64,000 bases of DNA from CAVSWT01 sp963731745 (GCA_963731745.1 CAVSWT010000012.1:186001-250000); one strand, 5' to 3'; positions 9,233-18,236 are shown, numbered from the stretch's first letter. Numbers and translations are program-made. Notes: generated by a model not told the origin, from the letters alone.

Positions 9233-10090
9233 ATGAAATCATTATCCTTAAAAATATTGTCATTAATTTTAATGCTAAATGCATTTTTACTTGCTCAAAA
9301 TAAAGAGCATGAATCAAATAATAATTGGTTTATCATAAATGAAGCTGATTTAGCTGGCGGTACTCACAACATACGTCACGCGGAAATTTTTGGTAAATAT
9401 GTTGATGGCTACAATTTGGAAATTTTAAAAGCTATAGATACGGTTCAATCAAAAGCAAAAGATGGAGGCGGATATTTTATAGGTTTAAAAGTTGACCCGC
9501 CTGAAAGTCCAATTGGTTACGATCTAAAAATATTTGATAAACCCTTAATAAAACACACTCGCCCAACAAGTTACTGCAGCGGCTCAACGTACGCAGCTTT
9601 TATTGAAGCATTAAATTCAATTTTAAAAGGGAAAGAAAAAGAATTATCTGATGAGAGATATGAGGCTTTAAGAATGCAGGAGCCCGACGGAGGAAGAAGA
9701 GAAGATTATATTAAATATTGGGGGATATGGAATGCAAATGGTTTTGGCGATGAATATGCAATGGTTCAATATTCAAAAATGGGAAAGAGAATTAAACCAA
9801 ATGAATTAAAGCCAGGCGACTTTTTAAATATTTCCTGGAAAAGCGGCAATGGACATTCTGTAATTTTTCTTGGCTGGTATATTAATGACAAAGGCGAAAA
9901 AAATATCGTCTACTGGGCAAGTCAGCAGAGGACAAATGGGTACGGAAATGATGTGGTTCCCGTCAGCAGAATAAAAGATATTTGTGCAGTTAGACTTACT
10001 GATCCCGAAGCAATTTTTGATTTCGATGTTTCAGAGAATGTTGATTATAATATTCCCGGTGATGTTATAGATTGGGATCTGAATCAATAA
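9233..10090 (+). CDS. exported CHAP/NlpC-P60-like cysteine hydrolase candidate
   Basis: 285 residues with a signal peptide (LILMLNAFLLAQ). The layout of a papain-like peptidoglycan hydrolase is visible: TSYCSGSTYAAFIEAL puts a Cys (115) at the start of a helix; LKPGDFLNI is the PGD turn common in CHAP/NlpC-P60 domains; SGNGHSVIFLGW gives a His (208) at the start of a strand; and YWASQQRTNGYG supplies a polar third residue. Such enzymes cut peptide cross-links or act as amidases. I did not recognise a close family and the spacing between Cys and His (93 residues) is long, so the call rests on motif order only. A nested inverted repeat follows (10101-10214). Confidence 0.6.
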   Translation: MKSLSLKILSLILMLNAFLLAQNKEHESNNNWFIINEADLAGGTHNIRHAEIFGKYVDGYNLEILKAIDTVQSKAKDGGGYFIGLKVDPPESPIGYDLKIFDKPLIKHTRPTSYCSGSTYAAFIEALNSILKGKEKELSDERYEALRMQEPDGGRREDYIKYWGIWNANGFGDEYAMVQYSKMGKRIKPNELKPGDFLNISWKSGNGHSVIFLGWYINDKGEKNIVYWASQQRTNGYGNDVVPVSRIKDICAVRLTDPEAIFDFDVSENVDYNIPGDVIDWDLNQ

Positions 10091-10100
10091 AAAAAAGTGA

Positions 10101-10214
10101 ATGTCTCAAAATTAATTTTTAATGTCACACTAAGCTTGTCGAAGTGTGAAGTTATTCTCGAATGTCAGTCTTCGACGAGCTCAGCCTGACAAACTTTGAT
10201 TTTTTTTGAGACAT
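10101..10214. repeat. nested inverted repeat (REP-like) between convergent genes
   Basis: Inner arms 10123-10144 and 10170-10191 are complementary at about 18 of 22 positions and contain the core GCTTGTCGAAG / CTTCGACGAGC. Outer arms ATGTCTCAAAA (10101-10111) and TTTTGAGACAT (10204-10214) are perfect and followed or preceded by A/T runs, so the element can terminate transcription from both sides. It fills the gap between the CHAP-like gene and pta. A second element of the same general design lies at 44516-44593. Confidence 0.8.
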
Positions 10215-10227
10215 CCTCTTTATAGAA

Positions 10228-11205
10228 TTAACTCATCAAAGCAGCAATTGAAGCAGTATTAACAATATCATCCACACTGCATCCACGGCTCAAATCAAAG
10301 AAAGGTTTTTTAAGTCCCTGTACCATTGGCCCAACGGCTTCTGCTTTTCCCCAGCGCTGTGCAATTTTATATCCAATATTGCCTGCATTTAAATCCGGGA
10401 AAACCAAAACATTTGCTCGTCCCGCAACTTCACTACCTGGAGCTTTTTTTCTTCCGACATTATCAATTACGGCTGCATCAAATTGAAGTTCGCCGTCAAT
10501 CTTTAAATCAGGCCTTTTCTTTTTAATAATCTCTGTGGCTTCGAGCACCTTATCAATCTTTTCATGCTTTGCGCTTCCTTTAGTGGAGAAAGAAAGCATA
10601 GCAATATAAGGTTCGTCTCCGGTTAACTTTTTGTGATTATCTGAAGTTGAAATTGCAATGTCGGCTAATTGTGCTGCGTCTGGATCCGGCACAACTGCAC
10701 AATCTGCAAAACTGTAAGTCTTTTCCGGAAATACCATTAAGAAAAAGCTTGATACAATTGAAATTCCTTCCGACATTCCAATGCATTGAATTCCGGCACG
10801 AAGTACATCTGCTGTAGAAGCTGTTGAACCGGCAACACTTCCATCAACCATTCCTTCTTTAACCATCATAGCTCCGAAGAATAAATCGCGCTTCATTGCT
10901 TCACGTGCTTCTTCAATCGTAATTCCTTTTTTCTTTCTTAAGTTGAAGTAAATATTTGAAAAGTCACTGTGCTTATCTGATTTTTCCGGGTCAATAATTC
11001 TAACTCCCGAAAGGTCTATTTTTAATTTTGCTGCATCGCTTCTAACTTTTTCTTCGTTCCCAATTGTTATAACTAAAGCTATATTTTTTTTTGTAAGAAT
11101 TTCTGCCGCCTTCAAAACTCTTTCATCGTGAGATTCAGGCAACACGATAGTTTTCTTTTTGCTTCTTGCTTTGTCGATTATTTGATTTAACAGTTCAAGT
11201 TCCAT
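10228..11205 (-). CDS. pta: phosphate acetyltransferase
   Basis: Interconverts acetyl-CoA and acetyl phosphate in the acetate/ATP pathway (cytoplasm). 325 residues corresponds to the single-domain short Pta, without the N-terminal regulatory domain of the long forms. Family motifs include IVLPESHDERVLKAA at the N-terminus, VDGSVAGSTASTADVLRAGIQ (about residues 119-139), and the C-terminal GRANVLVFPDLNAGNIGYKIAQR substrate region. No ackA is beside it in this window, so the partner kinase must be elsewhere. It is transcribed alone, away from a 305-bp gap. Confidence 0.95.
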   Translation of the reverse strand: MELELLNQIIDKARSKKKTIVLPESHDERVLKAAEILTKKNIALVITIGNEEKVRSDAAKLKIDLSGVRIIDPEKSDKHSDFSNIYFNLRKKKGITIEEAREAMKRDLFFGAMMVKEGMVDGSVAGSTASTADVLRAGIQCIGMSEGISIVSSFFLMVFPEKTYSFADCAVVPDPDAAQLADIAISTSDNHKKLTGDEPYIAMLSFSTKGSAKHEKIDKVLEATEIIKKKRPDLKIDGELQFDAAVIDNVGRKKAPGSEVAGRANVLVFPDLNAGNIGYKIAQRWGKAEAVGPMVQGLKKPFFDLSRGCSVDDIVNTASIAALMS

Positions 11206-11510
11206 TGTTGCTCCCTAATTTGAAAAATTTAACGGTTCAAAATTACAAAAAATAATTGGCACATTGTGAGTAGAAAAAAGATTTTGTCCTAATAATTGAT
11301 TAACGGGATTACAATTGTTATCGTATTTAAATGAAATGGATTAGAAATGAGACTTGCTTTCTCTAAATAAGCAGTTCATTATATTAACATTTAGTCTTTG
11401 AAAGTCTCCAATTATTCTTGTTTTTATACGCATAAAGCACAATATTATAAGCCTGTTTAACATTGATTTTTGTATTCAAAAAGCATAGATTCACAATCTT
11501 AATTTTTATT
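11206..11510. other. divergent intergenic region pta / yggS
   Basis: 305 bases between the divergent pta and yggS starts. It is AT-rich with no RNA gene, repeat or convincing ORF; it must hold promoters for both directions. On the pta side a TAnnTTTG-like octamer (TAATTTTG on the minus strand, about 11251-11258) is the only visible hint. Confidence 0.5.
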
Positions 11511-12212
11511 ATGATAGCTCAAAATTTAAAGATTTTAAGAGAAAATATTGAGCGTAAATGCGCTGAAGCTAATCGAGAACCTTCTTCAGTTAGATTGATT
11601 GCAGTTTCAAAAAATTTCGGATTGGATGAAATAACTCAAGCTGTAAATGAAGGGGCTCAAGATTTCGGGGAGAATAAAGCGCAAGAATTGAAATCAAAGT
11701 TTGAGAATTTAAGCCAAAAAGTTACTTGGCACTTTATAGGGAATCTTCAAAAAAATAAAGTTAAATATGTTGTTAATGCCGCCGAATATATTCACTCGGT
11801 AGATTCAATTTCCCTTGCAGATGAAATAAATAAAAGAGCTGATAAACTTAATAAAGTTCAGAAAATATTGTTAGAAGTTAAAACTTCTTATGAAGATTCT
11901 AAAGCCGGTGTTGAAGAAAAAAGTGAGTTGCAAAATTTAGCAAGCCATTGTCACAATCTTACTAATGTAAAATTAATTGGTTTAATGACAATTGCACCAT
12001 ATACCAAAGATGAGAATATAATTAGGAAAAGTTTCGGCGATTTACGTAAATTAAAAGAAGAATTAAATACACAAGGGTATAATTTAACTGAGCTGTCGAT
12101 GGGAATGACAAATGATTATGAAATAGCAATTGAAGAAGGCGCAACTATGATCCGTGTTGGTTCTGCAATTTTTGGTGAAAGAAATTATTCAAAAGATTGG
12201 AAGGAAATATGA
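11511..12212 (+). CDS. YggS-family PLP homeostasis protein
   Basis: Pyridoxal-phosphate-binding protein (YggS/PROSC family) that buffers PLP and influences amino-acid balance; it has no known catalytic reaction. From ATG 11511 the protein has 233 residues, the family length. It has the PLP lysine in RLIAVSKNFGLDEI (Lys34), the NKAQEL motif, WHFIGNLQKNK and the C-terminal ELSMGMTNDYEIAIEEGATMIRVG phosphate-binding segment. The in-frame TTG at 11463 adds a hydrophobic leader atypical of YggS, so I reject it. It overlaps the divIVA start in ATGA, as in the conserved yggS/cell-division order of many bacteria. Confidence 0.93.
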   Translation: MIAQNLKILRENIERKCAEANREPSSVRLIAVSKNFGLDEITQAVNEGAQDFGENKAQELKSKFENLSQKVTWHFIGNLQKNKVKYVVNAAEYIHSVDSISLADEINKRADKLNKVQKILLEVKTSYEDSKAGVEEKSELQNLASHCHNLTNVKLIGLMTIAPYTKDENIIRKSFGDLRKLKEELNTQGYNLTELSMGMTNDYEIAIEEGATMIRVGSAIFGERNYSKDWKEI

Positions 12213-12745
12213 AAATTTCCCTCATCAACATTACGAAACAAGATTTTAATAAAAAAATGCGCGGTTATGATCCTGAGGAGGTTCAGGCTTTTTTAGAAAA
12301 ATTAGCCAGCGATATTGAAGAAATACAAAATGAAAATGATGATTTAAAAAAGCAATTGAATGAAGCCGGCGTTAAGCTTTCTGAATTCCGAAGAATAGAA
12401 AAAAATCTCCAGAGTACTTTATTAAAAGCACAAGAGTCTTCGGCAAAAGCTATTGAATCTACTAAAAAGCAGACCAATTTAATGATTAAAGAAGCTGAAA
12501 TTAAATCATCGCAAATTCTTGAGAAGGCGAGAGAAAGCGCAAACGAAATTCGCAATGCCGTTATTTCATTGCGTGAGGAAAGAGATTTAATTGTTGCTAA
12601 ATTGAAATCAATTGTTAATTCACAAGCACATCTGCTTGATGTTAAAGTTGTGGAAGCCGGTGAGGAAAGAGTTGCAGTAAAGCAGCTTGAGCAGGCAAAG
12701 AAAATTGAAGTTAATGTTGATGAAATTGTTAATAAATTATTATAA
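12209..12745 (+). CDS. divIVA: DivIVA-domain coiled-coil protein
   Basis: Likely membrane-curvature or division-site scaffold. Its N-terminus ISLINITKQDFNKKMRGYDPEEVQAFLEKLA is the DivIVA lipid-binding domain, followed by a long coiled coil (residues about 30-150) rich in Glu, Lys and Leu; total 178 residues. I chose ATG 12209 (RBS AGGAAA) over TTG 12197; it overlaps the yggS stop by four bases (ATGA), showing translational coupling. Position after yggS agrees with the usual division-gene neighbourhood. In Gram-negative relatives the role is less defined than in Firmicutes. Confidence 0.88.
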   Translation: MKISLINITKQDFNKKMRGYDPEEVQAFLEKLASDIEEIQNENDDLKKQLNEAGVKLSEFRRIEKNLQSTLLKAQESSAKAIESTKKQTNLMIKEAEIKSSQILEKARESANEIRNAVISLREERDLIVAKLKSIVNSQAHLLDVKVVEAGEERVAVKQLEQAKKIEVNVDEIVNKLL

Positions 12746-12750
12746 ATCCA

Positions 12751-13576
12751 ATGAGTGAATTAATTACCAAAATAAATGAAACTCTTGAAGTAATTCATTC
12801 AAGGACTAAAAAAGAATATCCGGTTGGAATTGTTCTCGGCACAGGTTTAGGCGGATTGGTTAAGGAAATAAATGTTGAGCATGAAATTGATTATGCTGAA
12901 CTTCCGCATTTCCCTTTGTCAACAGTTGAATCTCATCAAGGCAAATTGATTTTCGGAAGCATTAACGGAAAGAATGTAGTTGCAATGCAAGGCCGCTTTC
13001 ATTTTTATGAAGGTTACTCAATGCAGCAAATTGCTTACCCTGTTCGGGTAATGAAATTTCTTGGTGTAAATACTTTATTGGTTTCAAATGCGTGCGGCGG
13101 GATGAATCCTCAATATAGAAGAGGCGACATTATGCTGATGAGTGACCATATAAATCTACTTGGTGATAATCCGTTGATCGGAAAAAATGAAGATGAACTG
13201 GGGCCAAGATTCCCTGATATGAGTGAAGCATATAATCTAGAATTAATAAATCTTGCAGAAGAAGTTGCCGCTTGAAAATAAAATTAAAGTTCAAAAAGGT
13301 GTTTACATTGCAGTTCCCGGTCCAAATCTGGAAACAAAAGCAGAATATAGATTTTTAAGAGCAACCGGTGCTGATGTTGTGGGTATGTCTACAATACCAG
13401 AAAATATTGTCGCAAATCATATGGGAATGAAAGTTTTGGGAATAAGTATTATTACCGATGAATGTTTTCCGGACTCATTAAAACCAGTAAATGTTGAAGA
13501 AATAATTGCTGCTGCAATGCAAGCTGAACCAAAAATGACTTTGATAATGAAAGAAGTGATTAAGAGGTTAAAATGA
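12751..13576 (+). pseudogene. punA: purine nucleoside phosphorylase broken by a +1 frameshift
   Basis: Trimeric-type purine nucleoside phosphorylase, splitting purine nucleosides with phosphate in salvage. The first frame holds GTGLGG, GRFHFYEGYS and SNACGGMNP, and stops at TGA 13273-13275. The second frame (from about 13253) continues with YIAVPGPNLETKAE, GADVVGMSTIPE and ISIITDECFPD to TGA 13576. Removing one T of the pair 13272-13273 joins both parts into a normal protein of about 274 residues, so all family motifs are preserved around a single extra base. The second part could in principle restart at TTG 13253. The residue after IIT, Asn in 6-oxopurine-specific relatives, is Asp here, hinting at broader purine use. 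Either a sequencing/assembly indel or a very recent mutation. Confidence 0.85.
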
Positions 13577-14187
13577 AAACCAAATTATTTAATTACCTCG
13601 TTCCTTTTCTTTTAGGCGTATTAATGTTTGCCTCAAACTTTTTGAACACATCTTTGTTTAAGTTTGGCGAAAATGGATTTGCTGTTTGGTTTGTGCTTTC
13701 ATTTTTATGCTTTGCCTGCGGCTGGTATATAAATAAAACTTTGGGTTATCACTTTGGAGGAAAAGTTGTTTTTGCAGTTATAATTGCCGCTACAATAATT
13801 GGAGTTGCGGTTATTGCTTTTTTCCGTGAATATTTTTCTGCAAGCGAATTATTAACTGAAAATATGATTCTTTACAGTCTTAGAAACGTTACACTTGGTG
13901 CAATGGCTTTTTTTGGAATGATGGCTGTAGAGATTTTAACAAAACAGCGTGATTTTGTAATACTTGAAGAAAAATTGAAAGTGTATGAATCTCAGCTTGT
14001 TGATGCAAAAAAAGAAGCCGAACTTGATATTCGCGAAGCAAAAATAAAAGCTCAAAAAATTATTAACGACGCTGAAGCCAATGCAAAAAATACTTTCTTA
14101 AAAAAAGAAAGAATCGAAAAAGAACTAAAAGAATTTATTCAAGCTGAGAAAGAATTGATTAAACGATACGAAAGTGCCGGACAGTAA
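13573..14187 (+). CDS. membrane protein with C-terminal coiled coil, unassigned
   Basis: 204 residues: four predicted transmembrane segments (about 5-22, 32-51, 59-81 and 100-119), then a cytoplasmic helix of about 75 residues with strong Lys/Glu/Ala heptad pattern (KVYESQLVDAKKEAELDIREA and onward). The start overlaps the punA stop in ATGA, so it is translationally coupled to that gene and belongs to the divIVA-ileS cluster. The long helix resembles the DivIVA-type coiled coil nearby, suggesting a scaffold role at the membrane, but this is inference. No family recognised. Confidence 0.75.
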   Translation: MKTKLFNYLVPFLLGVLMFASNFLNTSLFKFGENGFAVWFVLSFLCFACGWYINKTLGYHFGGKVVFAVIIAATIIGVAVIAFFREYFSASELLTENMILYSLRNVTLGAMAFFGMMAVEILTKQRDFVILEEKLKVYESQLVDAKKEAELDIREAKIKAQKIINDAEANAKNTFLKKERIEKELKEFIQAEKELIKRYESAGQ

Positions 14188-14260
14188 AGTACAATTCAAA
14201 CTTTCGAATTTAGCAGGAAAATTTTTATTCCAATAATTATAGAAATTAATATTTAGTTAA

Positions 14261-17200
14261 ATGTTCAAACAAAATATAGAAAAAAACGGTTATCCTTCAA
14301 TTGAAGAGAAAATTTTAAAGTTCTGGGAAGAAAATAAAATTTTCGAAAAAAGTATTTCATCCAGAGATAAATCGAAATCATTTACTTTTTACGAAGGCCC
14401 GCCGACTGCAAACGGCAAACCGGGAATTCATCATGTAATGGCCAGAACTTTGAAAGATTTAGTCTGCCGTTATAAAACCCAGCAGGGCTACAGAGTTGAA
14501 AGAAAAGCCGGTTGGGATACTCATGGACTTCCTGTTGAAATAGAAGTTGAAAAAAAATTAGGGATAAAACACAAAAGTGAAGTAACGGAATACGGAGTTG
14601 AAAAATATAATCAAGCATGCCGCGATTCGGTGTTTGTTTATTTAGATCTTTGGGAAAAAATGACTTCCCGAATGGGATACTGGATTGACCTTGACTCAGC
14701 TTATGTTACTCTTACAAACAATTATATTGAATCTGTTTGGTGGGCATTAAAAACTTTATTTGATAAAGGATTAATTTATAAAGATTATAAAATTGTTCCT
14801 CAAGATCCAAAATCAGAAACAGTTTTGTCTTCGCATGAATTAGCTCTTGGCTACCGCGAAACAAAAGATCCTTCTGTTTATGTTTACTTTAAAATTAAAA
14901 ACTCTGACACTTCTTTTTTAGTCTGGACGACAACCCCATGGACACTTATTTCAAATGTGGCATTAGCTGTCGGCGCTGATGTTGACTACGTTAAAATTAA
15001 ATTAAATGATAAAAAAATAATTTTAGCTAAAGCTCGTTTGGCGCTCATTCAAGATGAATATGAAATTCTTGAAGAGTTCAAAGGTAAAGATTTAGAGAAA
15101 ACAGAGTACGAACAATTATTCAATTATTTAAGCGTCAATAAAAAAGCTTTTTATGTTATTTGCGGAGATTTTGTAAGTACTGAAGACGGTTCAGGCATTG
15201 TTCATATCGCGCCGGCTTTTGGACAGGATGACTATGAAGTATCAAAGAAATATGATTTGCCAATGCTTCAGCCTGTTACCCGCGGAGGATTATTTACAGA
15301 AGAAATAAAAGATTTCGCAGGACAATTTGTTAAAGATGCGGATAAAGGAATAATTGTAAAGCTTAAAGAAGAAGGTAAACTTTTTAAAAAAGAAACCATT
15401 ACACACAGCTATCCATTCAGCTGGCGTCATGAGAATGTACCTGTAATTTACTATGCGCGCGAATCATGGTTTATTCGTACAACTTCCATTGCCGATAGAA
15501 TGGTTGAACTGAATAAAAAAATAAATTGGCATCCAAAAGAAGTTGGAAGCGGCAGATTCGGCAATTGGCTTGAAGAAAACAAAGATTGGGCATTATCTCG
15601 CGATCGATTTTGGGCAACGCCTTTACCGATATGGGTTAGCGATGATGGTGATTCATTTGCTGTTGGAAGTATTGAAGAATTAAAAAAAGGTTATGTTGAA
15701 AAAGATGGAAAGAAAATTTCTGTTTCTGAATTAAAAGAAATTGATTTACACAAACCTTATGTTGATGAGATTCTTTTTGAAAAGAATGGTAAGGTTTATA
15801 AACGTACTCCGGAATTAATTGATGTTTGGTTTGATTCCGGTTCAATGCCCTTTGCTCAGTATCATTACCCATTTGAAAATAAAGAATGGTTCGAGAATAA
15901 TTTTTTCCCTGCGGATTATATCTGTGAAGGAATTGATCAAACCCGAGGTTGGTTTTATACACTTCATGCAATTGCAACTATGTTGTTTGATAGTGTCGCT
16001 TATAAAAACGTAATTGTTAATGAATTAATTCTTGATAAAAACGGATTAAAAATGTCCAAGACAAAGGGCAATACAGTTGATCCGTTTATGCTTTTTGATA
16101 AATTTGGTGCTGATGCAACAAGATGGTATTTAATTACAAACAGTCCGCCATGGCGTCCGACACTTTTTGATGAAGATGGTTTGGTTGAAGTTCAAAGAAA
16201 ATTTTTCGGAACATTGGTGAATACTTATTCTTTTTTTGTTTTATATGCCAATATTGATGAATTTAATTTTAGTGAAGATTTAATCGATTATGAAAAACGC
16301 CCTGAAATTGACAGATGGATAATTTCAAAATTAAATTCATTGGTTATTGAATATCAACAGTTAATGGACGATTATGATCCTACCAAAGCTGCTCGTGCTG
16401 TATCTTCATTTACAATAGATCATCTTTCTAATTGGTATGTAAGGCGATCAAGAAGGCGTTTTTGGAAATCAGAAATGAATGAGAATAAGTTAGCAGCTTA
16501 TCAAACTTTGTATGAATGTTTGATTAAGATTGTTAAATTAACGGCTCCTTTTGCCCCATTTATTTCTGAGGAGATTTATCAGAACTTAAATTCTATAACC
16601 AAAAGAGAAAGTTTTGAGTCGGTTCATTTATCTGATTTTCCGTCTGCAGAATATAGAGATACTGAATTGGAAGCAAAGATGGAAATTGCCCAAAAGGTTG
16701 TTTATCTTACCAGAACTATGCGGGCTAAAAATAATTTGAAAGTAAGGCAGCCGCTTAAAAGAATAATGGTTGTTGTTGAAGGTTCACAAAAAGAAGCTTT
16801 AACTAAAATGAAAGATGTAATACTTGAAGAAGTAAACATTAAAGAACTTGTTGCGTTAGACGATAGCTCTGAAATTGTAAATAAATCAGCCAAAGCTAAT
16901 TTTAAATCAATTGGGCCAAAATTTGGCAAAAAAGTAAATCCGGTTGCGAATGCTATTAAAAATTTTGGTAAAGACGAAATTGCGAAGCTAGAATCAGGTA
17001 AGGCAGTTGAAATAGAAATTCAAAATGAAAAAATAGAAATTTTAAAAGAAGATGTGGAAATTATCAGTTCGGAAATATCCGGCTGGGTAGTAGAAACTGA
17101 AGAAGGTGTAACAGCAGCTATTGATACGGAATTAAATGAAGAATTAATTGCAGAAGGTATAGCGAGGGAATTTGTAAACAGAATACAGAATATGAGAAAA

Positions 17201-17413
17201 GATTCAGGCTTCGATGTTACTGATAGAATAAATATTAAATTTAACGGAAGTGAAAAATTAGTGAATGCAGTTTCTTCTTTTGAAAATTATATATCTGCCG
17301 AAACTTTGGCTGATATGCTATTAAAGGAAGAAAATTTTAATGGGGGTAATAAACAAGATTGGAAAATTGGAGAGTTAGATTGCTCTATTAATATTGAAAA
17401 GGTAAATCCCTAA
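14261..17413 (+). CDS. ileS: isoleucyl-tRNA synthetase, GXHH-signature type
   Basis: Charges tRNA-Ile. 1050 residues, longer than the roughly 940-residue E. coli type, so probably the eukaryote-like IleRS2 clade that is usual in the Bacteroidota. Order: Rossmann catalytic domain, CP1 editing insertion (WTTTPWTLISNVALAVG), DWALSRDRFWATPLP, the WFDSGSMPFAQ region, KMSKTKGN near residue 597, then the anticodon-binding domain and a C-terminal extension with no visible CxxC zinc finger. The class I HIGH signature is altered: alignment of GPPTANGKPGIHHVMART with the usual pattern places Gly-Ile-His-His at residues 55-58 (14423-14434), so the first and third positions are swapped. It is the only ileS seen here and sits in a housekeeping cluster. 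Confidence 0.97.
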   Translation: MFKQNIEKNGYPSIEEKILKFWEENKIFEKSISSRDKSKSFTFYEGPPTANGKPGIHHVMARTLKDLVCRYKTQQGYRVERKAGWDTHGLPVEIEVEKKLGIKHKSEVTEYGVEKYNQACRDSVFVYLDLWEKMTSRMGYWIDLDSAYVTLTNNYIESVWWALKTLFDKGLIYKDYKIVPQDPKSETVLSSHELALGYRETKDPSVYVYFKIKNSDTSFLVWTTTPWTLISNVALAVGADVDYVKIKLNDKKIILAKARLALIQDEYEILEEFKGKDLEKTEYEQLFNYLSVNKKAFYVICGDFVSTEDGSGIVHIAPAFGQDDYEVSKKYDLPMLQPVTRGGLFTEEIKDFAGQFVKDADKGIIVKLKEEGKLFKKETITHSYPFSWRHENVPVIYYARESWFIRTTSIADRMVELNKKINWHPKEVGSGRFGNWLEENKDWALSRDRFWATPLPIWVSDDGDSFAVGSIEELKKGYVEKDGKKISVSELKEIDLHKPYVDEILFEKNGKVYKRTPELIDVWFDSGSMPFAQYHYPFENKEWFENNFFPADYICEGIDQTRGWFYTLHAIATMLFDSVAYKNVIVNELILDKNGLKMSKTKGNTVDPFMLFDKFGADATRWYLITNSPPWRPTLFDEDGLVEVQRKFFGTLVNTYSFFVLYANIDEFNFSEDLIDYEKRPEIDRWIISKLNSLVIEYQQLMDDYDPTKAARAVSSFTIDHLSNWYVRRSRRRFWKSEMNENKLAAYQTLYECLIKIVKLTAPFAPFISEEIYQNLNSITKRESFESVHLSDFPSAEYRDTELEAKMEIAQKVVYLTRTMRAKNNLKVRQPLKRIMVVVEGSQKEALTKMKDVILEEVNIKELVALDDSSEIVNKSAKANFKSIGPKFGKKVNPVANAIKNFGKDEIAKLESGKAVEIEIQNEKIEILKEDVEIISSEISGWVVETEEGVTAAIDTELNEELIAEGIAREFVNRIQNMRKDSGFDVTDRINIKFNGSEKLVNAVSSFENYISAETLADMLLKEENFNGGNKQDWKIGELDCSINIEKVNP

Positions 17414-17432
17414 TCAAAAGGAGACCGGTAAA

Positions 17433-18164
17433 ATGGCTAAAAAGTCTACTTCAAAAGAGACAAAGAAAAAATCTTCTGCTAAATCAGCAACCAAAAAAAC
17501 GGCTGCCAAAAAAACTTCTGCTGCAAAATCAGTGAAGAAACCCGCGGTTAAAAAGGCTGCTGCAAGCAGGACGAACAGTGCTGCAAAAAAAAGCGAAGCT
17601 AAGAAGAAAAGTATTTCGAAACCTATAGAGAAAAAGAAAGAAAAGAAACCGACTATGGCTAAAAGAACTAAGAAAGTGAAAGAAGTTGAATCTAAAAAAG
17701 TAGAAGAAGTTGAAAATTCTGCTGCGGTTAAGGCAGCAGCACTTGCAAAAATAAAAGGTTACAGCAAAAAAGATTTAGATCATTTTAAAGAAGTAATTCT
17801 TGAAAAGAGAGATGAAATTATTGAACAGCTTCAAAATTTAAAAGATCAAATGCTTGATCCAACTACTGGTGAATACATAAATGAAAATTCACCTTACTCG
17901 TTGCATATGGCTGAACAAGGTACAGACGCAATGGAAAGAGAAAAAACATTTCTTTATGCTCAGAGAGAGAACAAGTTTTTAGGATATCTTGAAGATGCCT
18001 TAAAAAGAATTGAAGCAGGAACTTATGGAATTTGTGTAGAATGTATAGAAGAACCGCAGCATCTCTGCGATACATGTCCTTTAATTCCTAAAGCAAGATT
18101 AGAAGCTGTGCCTCACAGTCAGTTGTGTCTCCCGATAAAGCAAAGGCAGGAAAAGAGCAGGTAA
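17433..18164 (+). CDS. DksA/TraR-like protein with histone H1-like N-terminal tail
   Basis: 243 residues. Residues 1-85 are almost only Lys, Ala, Ser and Thr in repeated AAKK/KKTA/KKS units, like bacterial histone H1-like tails. Residues about 105-240 are a DksA-type coiled-coil hairpin (KDLDHFKEVILEKRDEIIEQL) and zinc-finger region. The finger is unusual: GICVEC is followed by an inserted IEEPQHLCDTC before the family segment LIPKARLEAVPHSQLC, and the last pair ends LCLPIKQ with only one Cys. DksA relatives bind the RNA polymerase secondary channel; the tail should add DNA affinity. Start ATG 17433 has RBS AAGGAG and lies 19 bases after ileS, so the two are cotranscribed. Confidence 0.85.
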   Translation: MAKKSTSKETKKKSSAKSATKKTAAKKTSAAKSVKKPAVKKAAASRTNSAAKKSEAKKKSISKPIEKKKEKKPTMAKRTKKVKEVESKKVEEVENSAAVKAAALAKIKGYSKKDLDHFKEVILEKRDEIIEQLQNLKDQMLDPTTGEYINENSPYSLHMAEQGTDAMEREKTFLYAQRENKFLGYLEDALKRIEAGTYGICVECIEEPQHLCDTCPLIPKARLEAVPHSQLCLPIKQRQEKSR

Positions 18165-18236
18165 TAATTTTTTCTATTTTATTTTAACATATGATAAATT
18201 AATTTGCCGACTGTATTATTAACCTATGAGTGAAAT

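Noticed and set aside
13262..13276. Programmed +1 frameshift in punA
   Set aside because: GCT-TGA is not a good slippery site (poor re-pairing of the Ala tRNA) and no upstream Shine-Dalgarno-like stimulator; an indel is simpler.
17433..17690. Frameshift artefact as cause of the Lys-rich tail of the DksA-like protein
   Set aside because: The tail has a regular KKxA pattern, good start and continuous frame, so it is real coding.
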